A stretch of 6,145 nt of DNA from an uncultured Oscillospiraceae bacterium (GTDB taxonomy: Bacteria > Bacillota > Clostridia > Oscillospirales > Oscillospiraceae), in the NCBI GenBank assembly GCA_947627085.1, contig CANQUO010000130.1:1-6145 (forward strand). The letters run 5' to 3'. The notes beneath the pieces are model-generated. The model worked only from the letters and a program-made list of their open reading frames with translations, did not search any database and was not told the DNA's origin. Both the position numbers and the translations under genes were made by a program. Below, in pieces: positions 1 through 5,075 of this stretch. The number at the start of each line of letters is the position of its first letter. Position 1 is the stretch's first letter.

Positions 1-947
1 CCCCGGTCGATGACGCGGGAGAGGATGGACACGTCCACGTTGCCCCCGGAGATGAGGCAGACCACCTTTTTGCCCTTCACCGGGACCTTGTTGAACATGG
101 CGGCGGCCACCGAGATGGCCCCCGCGCCCTCGGCCACCAGCTTCTGCTGTTCCATGAGGGCCAGAATGGCGGCGGCGATCTCGTCGTCCGTCACCGTGAC
201 CACGTCGTCCACGTACCGGCTCGTGAGGGCGAAGGTGTTCTCACCCGGGGTCTTGACGGCAATGCCGTCGGCGATGGTGGAGACGGCGGGCAGGTGGACG
301 ATCTCCTTATTTTTAAGGGAATTTACCATGCTGGGCGCCCCGGCGGCCTGGACGCCGTAGACCTTCACATTGGGATTGAGGGCCTTTATTGCGAAGGCCA
401 CGCCGGAGATAAGCCCGCCGCCGCCCACGGGGACAATGACGGCGTCCATGTCCGGTATCTGCTCGGTGAGCTCCAATCCGATGGTACCCTGGCCCTCGAT
501 CACCGCCTCGTCGTCGAAGGGGTGGATGAAGGTGTAGCCCTCCTCGTCCCGGAGCTTCAATGCCCGCTCGTAGGCGTCGTCGTAGACGCCCTCCACTAAA
601 ACTACCTCGGCGCCGTAGCTCTTGGTGGCCTCCACCTTTGAGATGGGCGCCCCGTCGGGCAGGCATATGACCGCCTTTATCCCGGCCTTTTTCGCGGCCA
701 GGGCCACGCCCTGGGCGTGGTTCCCGGCGGAGCAGGCGATGACGCCCCGGGCCTTCTCCTCATCCGATAGCTGGCTTATCTTATAGTAGGCGCCACGGAC
801 CTTAAAAGAGCCGGTTATCTGAAGGTTCTCGGTCTTTAGATAGACCTCCGCCTCCTCGTTTATGTGTGGGGCGTATATGACGTCGGTGTCCCGGATAACG
901 TCCCTGAGGACGTACCGGGCATGGTATATTTTGTCAAGTGTCAGCAC
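1..947 (-). CDS. ilvA: Threonine ammonia-lyase (threonine deaminase), 3' end outside window
   Basis: PLP enzyme that deaminates L-threonine to 2-oxobutanoate and ammonia, the committed step to isoleucine. 315 codons are visible. The PLP lysine is K49 in TGSFKVRGA (45-53); SAGNHAQG (73-80) and the phosphate-binding GGGGL (175-179) follow, and SGGN lies at 300-303. The start is GTG at 945-947: GGAGG (plus-strand 955-959) sits 7 bases upstream, and the protein then begins MLTLDKIYHAR, as family members do. The gene starts 2 bases after the DUF815 stop, so coupled translation is likely. The reading frame is still open at the window edge, just after LSRVIDR. This is where short catabolic forms (about 330 residues) nearly end and longer forms (about 400) enter a C-terminal ACT domain, so feedback control cannot be judged. 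Of 26 Ile codons 9 are ATA. A catabolic TdcB-type role is possible, but the operon argues for biosynthesis. Confidence 0.95.
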   Translation of the reverse strand, partial: MLTLDKIYHARYVLRDVIRDTDVIYAPHINEEAEVYLKTENLQITGSFKVRGAYYKISQLSDEEKARGVIACSAGNHAQGVALAAKKAGIKAVICLPDGAPISKVEATKSYGAEVVLVEGVYDDAYERALKLRDEEGYTFIHPFDDEAVIEGQGTIGLELTEQIPDMDAVIVPVGGGGLISGVAFAIKALNPNVKVYGVQAAGAPSMVNSLKNKEIVHLPAVSTIADGIAVKTPGENTFALTSRYVDDVVTVTDDEIAAAILALMEQQKLVAEGAGAISVAAAMFNKVPVKGKKVVCLISGGNVDVSILSRVIDR

Positions 948-949
948 GT

Positions 950-2143
950 TTATTCCTCCGTTTGCGTTGACAGTACGCTGTCGGTGAACTGCTCCGCGGC
1001 CCTGGGGGTCATGCCGCCCCGCCGAAGTGCGAAGGCGCAGGCCCGGGTGTCCAGGTCCGGCGACTGCGGGATGCCCTTTTTGGCGCAAAGCTCGTGGACG
1101 ATGCGCAGATAGAGGGCCTTGGGGGGCTTTGTGAACAGGATGGTCAGGCCGAAGCGGTCGGAAAGGGCGACGGTGTCCTGAATGGTGTCGTTTATGTGTA
1201 CGTCGTCCCCGTCCCGGTCGGACATGCTCTCCTTCACCAGGTGCCGGCGGTTGGAGGTGGCGTATATGACGGTGTTGGGGGCCTTGACGCTGACGGAGCC
1301 CTCCAATATGGCCTTCATGGCCGAGAAGGTGTCGTCGTTTTTCTCAAAGCTCAGATCGTCGATGAAAAGTATGAATTTAAGTGGGTTGTCCCGCAGGTGC
1401 TCCATTATGGCGGGAATGTGGGTTATCTCGGACTTTGGCACCTCGATGAGTCTCAGGCCCTCGGGGGATAAGAGATTTGCCACGGCCTTGATGGAGCTGG
1501 ACTTGCCCGTCCCGGCGTCGCCTATCAAAAGCGCGTTTGCCGCCGGGAGCCCCCGGAGCAACGCCCGGGTGTTATCAAGAAGCTGTCCGCGCTGGAGCTC
1601 GTAGCCCACAAGACCGGAGATATTCGTCCTGTCCGGGGTGTGGACGGGGCGGATATCTCCGTTCACCACCCTGAACATGGTGTGGCGGGCGTACTGGCCG
1701 TAGCCGGTGAACCTTATGTTGGTGATGCGCTTTTCAAACTGGGCGGCGAAGTTTATTTTCTCGGACTCAAACCCCGGAAGATACCCGGAAAAGCCGATGA
1801 GCCGGCGAAATTCCTCCGCCGTCAGATCGGAAAGCTCCTGGAGTACCCCCAGCTCCCCCTCTACGGCGTTTTGGAGAGCCGGAGGTATGGGCTCGCCGCG
1901 GGCCCTTAAGATCACATACTGATTTTCGTCCTCCGCCGCGGCCTTCAGAAGGTAGCGGCTCAAATTGTAGCCCTGGTCGTATAGGGCCGAGACAAAGTCG
2001 GCGTACTTTTCCACCCGCTCCGATTCGTCACCCTCGCACTCAAAGAATTCCCGGAGGGCGTGGAGCACCGGGGCGTTTTTCACGCCCCGAAAGACGACGA
2101 TGGACGCAAGCTTCGCCGCCGCGACCGGCAGACTTTCCAGCAT
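950..2143 (-). CDS. DUF815-family AAA+ ATPase, function unknown
   Basis: A 397-residue protein recognised as the DUF815 / COG2607 family of predicted AAA+ ATPases. Residues 1-175 form a helical-looking N-terminal region with no motif I can name; the ATPase core follows. YELQRGQLLDNTRALLRG (181-198) precedes Walker A GDAGTGKSS (208-216, K214). Walker B is FILFIDDLSF (257-266, D262/D263). A sensor-1-like segment is ATSNRRHL (295-302, N298). LSDRFGL (327-333) may hold the arginine finger R330, and MTPRAAEQF (378-386) looks like sensor 2. No signal peptide or membrane segment is evident, so it is probably cytosolic. All nucleotide-handling motifs are intact. ATG at 2141-2143 lies one base after the leuB stop, with GAGAGG 7 bases upstream. 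Biochemical role and partners are unknown to me; its place between leuB and ilvA suggests a link to branched-chain amino acid synthesis, but that is inference. Confidence 0.88.
   Translation of the reverse strand: MLESLPVAAAKLASIVVFRGVKNAPVLHALREFFECEGDESERVEKYADFVSALYDQGYNLSRYLLKAAAEDENQYVILRARGEPIPPALQNAVEGELGVLQELSDLTAEEFRRLIGFSGYLPGFESEKINFAAQFEKRITNIRFTGYGQYARHTMFRVVNGDIRPVHTPDRTNISGLVGYELQRGQLLDNTRALLRGLPAANALLIGDAGTGKSSSIKAVANLLSPEGLRLIEVPKSEITHIPAIMEHLRDNPLKFILFIDDLSFEKNDDTFSAMKAILEGSVSVKAPNTVIYATSNRRHLVKESMSDRDGDDVHINDTIQDTVALSDRFGLTILFTKPPKALYLRIVHELCAKKGIPQSPDLDTRACAFALRRGGMTPRAAEQFTDSVLSTQTEE
955..959 (-). promoter_or_regulatory. Ribosome binding site of ilvA (GGAGG)
   Basis: GGAGG on the minus strand, inside the last codons of the DUF815 gene, 7 bases before the GTG at 945-947. 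It fixes GTG as the ilvA start; there is no ATG in frame nearby. Confidence 0.85.
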
Positions 2144-2144
2144 A

Positions 2145-3221
2145 TCAGAGCCTCTCGATTATGGCGTCGGTCATGGCGCCGGTGCCAAGGGGGGTCTTGC
2201 CCGAGGAGCCCACGATGTCGGCGGTGCGAAGGCCGTCGTTCAGCGCCTTATCCACGGCGTTTTCGATGTCGCCGGCCTCGGCGGCAAGGTCGAAGGAATA
2301 GCGGAGCATCATGGCCGCCGAGAGTATGGTGGCTATGGGGTTTGCTATGCCCTGGCCCGCTATGTCCGGGGCGGAGCCGTGGATGGGCTCGTACATGCCC
2401 CGGGTGGTCTCGTTGAGGGAGGCGGAGGGGAGCATACCGATGGAGCCGGTTATCTGGCTTGCCTCGTCGGAGAGGATATCGCCGAACATGTTGGAGGTGA
2501 CTATAACGTCAAACTGGGCGGGATTTTTCACAAGCTGCATGGCGGCGTTGTCCACCAGCACGTCGCGAAGCTCGATATCCTTATAGTCGCTCTCGCCGAT
2601 CTCGTGGACGGTCTTGCGCCAGAGGCGGCTCGTCTCAAGGACGTTGGCCTTGTCGATGGAGCTGACCTTCCCACGGCGCTTTTTGGCGGTCTCGAAGGCC
2701 ACCCGGGCGATGCGCTCTATCTCAAAGCGGGAGTAGCACTCGGTATCGTAAGCCTCCTCGCCGTATTTACCCTCACGGTAGCCCCGGTCGCCGAAGTAGA
2801 TGCCGCCGGTGAGCTCCCGGACTATCATGATGTCAAAGCCGTCCTTCACGATGTCGGGACGCAGGGGGCAGTCGCCGGCCAGCGCCGGGTAGAGCCTGGC
2901 GGGGCGCAGGTTCGTGAAGAGCCCCAGGGCCGCCCGTATGCCTAAAAGGGCCTTCTCGGGCCGCAAATTCCCGGGGAGGGTGTCCCACTTGGGGCCGCCC
3001 ACCGCGCCTAAAAGGACGCTGTCAGAGTTAAGACATCCGTCAACGGTCTCTTTTGGTAAGGGCTCGCCGGTGGCGTCGATGGCCGCGCCGCCAATGAGAT
3101 AGGGGGTGAAATTGAAGGTGTGGCCGTATTTTTTACCGATGGCCTCAAGGACGCGCACGGCGCTGTCCACGATCTCCGGGCCGATGCCGTCGCCCCGGAG
3201 AAGGGCGATATTGTATGTCAT
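2145..3221 (-). CDS. leuB: 3-isopropylmalate dehydrogenase
   Basis: Oxidatively decarboxylates (2R,3S)-3-isopropylmalate with NAD+ to 4-methyl-2-oxopentanoate, the third step specific to leucine; cytosolic, homodimeric in the family. At 358 residues it has the normal length. LRGDGIGPEI (8-17) opens the protein. Substrate-binding arginines are R96, R106 and R135, the last in VRELTGGIYFG (134-144, catalytic Y142). Catalytic K191 lies in SIDKANVL (188-195). Metal-binding aspartates are D224 (VLVDNAAMQL) and D248/D252 (NMFGDILSDEAS, 244-255). The NAD loop EPIHGSAPDIAG (278-289) is of the NAD-type HGSAPDI form. The ATG at 3219-3221 has AAGGA 7 bases upstream (AGGA at 3229-3232). It follows leuD by 36 bp and abuts the DUF815 gene. 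Nothing looks damaged. Tartrate and isocitrate dehydrogenases are relatives, but motif detail and neighbours favour LeuB. Confidence 0.97.
   Translation of the reverse strand: MTYNIALLRGDGIGPEIVDSAVRVLEAIGKKYGHTFNFTPYLIGGAAIDATGEPLPKETVDGCLNSDSVLLGAVGGPKWDTLPGNLRPEKALLGIRAALGLFTNLRPARLYPALAGDCPLRPDIVKDGFDIMIVRELTGGIYFGDRGYREGKYGEEAYDTECYSRFEIERIARVAFETAKKRRGKVSSIDKANVLETSRLWRKTVHEIGESDYKDIELRDVLVDNAAMQLVKNPAQFDVIVTSNMFGDILSDEASQITGSIGMLPSASLNETTRGMYEPIHGSAPDIAGQGIANPIATILSAAMMLRYSFDLAAEAGDIENAVDKALNDGLRTADIVGSSGKTPLGTGAMTDAIIERL
2151..2156 (-). promoter_or_regulatory. Ribosome binding site of the DUF815 gene (GAGAGG)
   Basis: GAGAGG lies inside the last leuB codons, 7 bases before ATG 2141-2143. 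It is weaker than the sites of leuD and ilvA, and the start follows the leuB TGA by one base, so reinitiation by ribosomes ending leuB may matter. Confidence 0.65.
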
Positions 3222-3228
3222 ATTTCTT

Positions 3229-3232
3229 TCCT
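3229..3232 (-). promoter_or_regulatory. Ribosome binding site of leuB (AGGA)
   Basis: The 36-bp leuD-leuB gap is purine-rich on the minus strand (GGAAAGGAAAGAAAT) just before ATG 3219-3221; AGGA lies 7 bases upstream. I see no other signal in this gap. Confidence 0.75.
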
Positions 3233-3257
3233 TTCCGTCTCCCGATGGAGCCTGACT

Positions 3258-3752
3258 TTACGCGATTATACCGCTTTTCGCGGCGTTTACAAGGCCCCCG
3301 GCGGTGATTATGTTCTGGATAAACTCCGGGAAGGGCTCGGCGGTGAAGGTCTCCCGGGTGGTCAGGTCCATAATGAGCCCGCTGTCCAGGTCGGCCTCCA
3401 CGGTGTGGCCCTCCTCGATGGCCTCGGCGGCCTCGGGGCACTCGACGATCGCAAGACCGATGTTTATGGCGTTGCGGTAGAAGATGCGGGCAAAGCTCTT
3501 CGCTATAACGAGGCTAATGCCGCTGGCCTTAATTGCGATGGGGGCGTGCTCGCGGGAGGAGCCGCAGCCGAAGTTCTCCCCGCCCACCATTATATCGCCC
3601 CCGGATATCTTACTGTGGAAGCTCTTGTCGATATCCTCCATGCAGTGGGACGCCAGCTCTTTGGGGTCGCTGGTATTGAGGTACCTTGCGGGGATTATGA
3701 CGTCGGTATCCACGTTGTCGCCGTATTTTACGACTTTACCTACACATTTCAT
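3258..3752 (-). CDS. leuD: 3-isopropylmalate dehydratase (isomerase) small subunit
   Basis: Swivelling subunit that pairs with LeuC to interconvert 2- and 3-isopropylmalate. At 164 residues it is the short type of archaea and clostridia rather than the roughly 200-residue enterobacterial type. DNVDTDVIIPARYL (12-25) and GGENFGCGSSREHAP (57-71) are the family signatures, followed by SFARIFYRNAINIGL (86-100). The specificity loop reads YLNTSDP (24-30). As I recall, archaeal homoaconitases have arginine at position 26; asparagine here fits an isopropylmalate enzyme. The start is ATG 3750-3752, overlapping the leuC TGA as ATGA, with a perfect AGGAGGT 7 bases upstream. A longer in-frame reading into leuC is rejected because it has no family similarity. 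The pair could also act on citramalate, which would feed isoleucine, but leuB next door supports leucine. Confidence 0.96.
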   Translation of the reverse strand: MKCVGKVVKYGDNVDTDVIIPARYLNTSDPKELASHCMEDIDKSFHSKISGGDIMVGGENFGCGSSREHAPIAIKASGISLVIAKSFARIFYRNAINIGLAIVECPEAAEAIEEGHTVEADLDSGLIMDLTTRETFTAEPFPEFIQNIITAGGLVNAAKSGIIA

Positions 3753-5014
3753 TTCACTACCTCCTCGGCGGAAGCTATTTTGCCCATTATGGCGCTGGCG
3801 GCGGCGGTGGCGGGGCTGGCAAGGTAGACCTCGCTGTCCACGTGGCCCATGCGGCCCACGAAATTCCGGTTGGTGGTGGAGACGCATTTCTCGCCCTCCG
3901 CCAATATCCCCATGTACCCGCCGAGGCAGGGCCCGCAGGTGGGGGTGGAGACGACACAACCGGCCTCGATGAAGTCCTTTATGAATCCGGCCTCCATGCA
4001 CCGAAGATATATGTCCTGAGTGGCGGGGATGATGATGGCCCGAACGTTTTTGGCCACCTTGCGGCCCCTTATGATGCCGGCGGCCTCCTCCATGTCCTTG
4101 AATAGTCCGTTGGTGCAGGAGCCGATGACCACCTGGTCTATCTTTATATCCCCGATCTCGTCCACGGTCTTTGTGTTCTCGGGAAGGTGGGGGAAGGCCA
4201 CGGTGGGGCGGAGCTTGTTTAAGTCTATCTCATAGACGGCGTCGTATTTGGCGTCCTCGTCGGCCTTGAATACCCGGAGCTGGCGTTTGGCGTGCTCCTT
4301 TTCATAGGCCAGGGTCACGTCGTCCACCTCGAAGATGCCGTTTTTCGCCCCGGCCTCGATGGCCATATTGCAGACGGTGAGCCTGTCGGGCATACTTAAG
4401 GAGTGGGCGCCGGGGCCGGTGAACTCCATGGACTTATACCGTGCGCCGTCCACGCCTATCATGCCGATTATATGTAAGATGAGGTCCTTGCCGGAGACGA
4501 ACCGGGGGAGCTCACCGGTGAGTACGAATTTTATGGCGGAGGGGACCTTGAACCAGGCCTTGCCGGTGGCCATACCGAAGGCCATATCCGTGGAGCCCAC
4601 GCCGGTGGAGAAGGCCCCCAGAGCGCCGTAGGTGCAGGTGTGGGAGTCCGCGCCGATGGCCACGTCCCCGGTGACCACAAGGCCCTCCTCGGGTATGAGG
4701 GCGTGCTCGATGCCCATCCTTCCCACGTCATAGAAGCTCTCAAGCTCCTGCTCCGTGGCAAATTCGCGGCAGCACTTGCACTGCTGGGCGGCCTTTATGT
4801 CCTTGTTGGGGACGAAGTGGTCCATGATGAGGGTGACGTTATCGGGGTTTGCTACCTTGTCAAACCCCATTTTCTTAAATTCCCGGATAGCCACCGGGGA
4901 GGTTATGTCGTTGCCGTGGATACGGTCGAGTGAGCAGAGTATGAGCTGTCCGGCCTCCACGCTGTCAAGTCCGGCGTGGGCGGCCAATATTTTCTGGGAC
5001 ATGGTCATGGGCAT
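3749..5014 (-). CDS. leuC: 3-isopropylmalate dehydratase (isomerase) large subunit
   Basis: Aconitase-family [4Fe-4S] subunit that, with LeuD, isomerises (2S)-2-isopropylmalate to (2R,3S)-3-isopropylmalate. The 421 residues match the short archaeal/clostridial class (enterobacterial LeuC is about 466). DHFVPNKD (65-72) and GADSHTCTYGALGAF (121-135) are family signatures. Cluster ligands are C300 in GSCTNG and C360/C363 in TPTCGPCLGG (357-366). TNRNFVGRMG (381-390) follows. The start is taken as ATG 5012-5014 (MPMTMSQKIL): AGGA at 5025-5028 is 10 bases upstream, and relatives begin similarly. ATGs at 5006-5008 and 5000-5002 are less well spaced. A TTG at 5069-5071 would add 19 residues without family support and run through a hairpin. 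It overlaps leuD by 4 bases, as expected for a two-subunit enzyme. Homoaconitase is the main alternative. Confidence 0.96.
   Translation of the reverse strand: MPMTMSQKILAAHAGLDSVEAGQLILCSLDRIHGNDITSPVAIREFKKMGFDKVANPDNVTLIMDHFVPNKDIKAAQQCKCCREFATEQELESFYDVGRMGIEHALIPEEGLVVTGDVAIGADSHTCTYGALGAFSTGVGSTDMAFGMATGKAWFKVPSAIKFVLTGELPRFVSGKDLILHIIGMIGVDGARYKSMEFTGPGAHSLSMPDRLTVCNMAIEAGAKNGIFEVDDVTLAYEKEHAKRQLRVFKADEDAKYDAVYEIDLNKLRPTVAFPHLPENTKTVDEIGDIKIDQVVIGSCTNGLFKDMEEAAGIIRGRKVAKNVRAIIIPATQDIYLRCMEAGFIKDFIEAGCVVSTPTCGPCLGGYMGILAEGEKCVSTTNRNFVGRMGHVDSEVYLASPATAAASAIMGKIASAEEVVK
3759..3765 (-). promoter_or_regulatory. Ribosome binding site of leuD (AGGAGGT)
   Basis: A perfect Shine-Dalgarno on the minus strand, lying inside the last leuC codons, with 7 bases between GGAGG and the leuD ATG at 3750-3752. 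It decides the start against upstream in-frame alternatives and would let leuD be made in step with leuC. Confidence 0.88.
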
Positions 5015-5024
5015 GGGTGTCACA

Positions 5025-5033
5025 TCCTTTTTT
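5025..5033 (-). promoter_or_regulatory. Ribosome binding site of leuC (AAAAAAGGA)
   Basis: The minus strand reads AAAAAAGGA here, 10 bases before the ATG at 5012-5014. Spacing to the next two in-frame ATGs is 16 and 22 bases, so the first ATG is preferred. The site follows the stem-loop at 5042-5067, which leaves it unpaired in the simplest fold. Confidence 0.7.
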
Positions 5034-5041
5034 ACCTGTTC

Positions 5042-5067
5042 CCCCGGGGCAGGTTTCGGCCCCGGGG
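5042..5067 (-). other. Intercistronic GC-rich stem-loop between ilvD and leuC
   Basis: The arms are 5059-5067 and 5042-5050: a perfect 9-bp stem of only G-C pairs (CCCCGGGGC / GCCCCGGGG on the minus strand) with an 8-base loop CGAAACCT. It begins 8 bases after the ilvD stop. The 3' side reads GAACAGGTAAAAAAGG, with no T-run, so it is not a standard intrinsic terminator. Likely roles are protecting the 3' end of processed ilvD mRNA or separating ilvD from leuC expression (inference). Each arm also contains the self-complementary CCCCGGGG, so other pairings are possible. Confidence 0.65.
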
Positions 5068-5075
5068 TCAATATG

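Noticed and set aside
313..666. Minus-strand open frame of 117 codons inside ilvA
   Set aside because: Out-of-frame reading of ilvA, rich in Arg and Gly, with no ribosome site seen; the ilvA frame is clearly the real one.
909..936. Internal promoter: TTGACA on the minus strand near the ilvA start
   Set aside because: The hexamer is coding sequence for residues 4-6 (LDK), and the hexamer 17 bases on is TACGTC, a poor -10 match.
2100..2945. Plus-strand open frame of 281 codons opposite leuB
   Set aside because: It lies fully antisense to leuB and the start of the ATPase gene, resembles no family I know, and is the expected by-product of GC-rich codons on the other strand.
3238..3257. Small hairpin in the leuD-leuB gap (CTCC/GGAG)
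   Set aside because: Only 4 base pairs; not distinguishable from chance.
3753..4001. Upstream extension of the leuD frame into leuC
   Set aside because: The extra residues are Arg/His/Gly-rich frame-shifted leuC sequence. Family similarity and the AGGAGGT site fix the start at 3752.
5042..5067. Intrinsic terminator after ilvD
   Set aside because: The stem is strong, but no T-run follows on the minus strand (GAACAGGTAAAAAAGG); leuC also follows at once as part of the same pathway.
5015..5071. TTG start for leuC at 5069-5071
   Set aside because: It would translate through the strong hairpin and add 19 residues not seen in relatives; the ATG at 5012-5014 has an A/G-rich ribosome site at workable distance.
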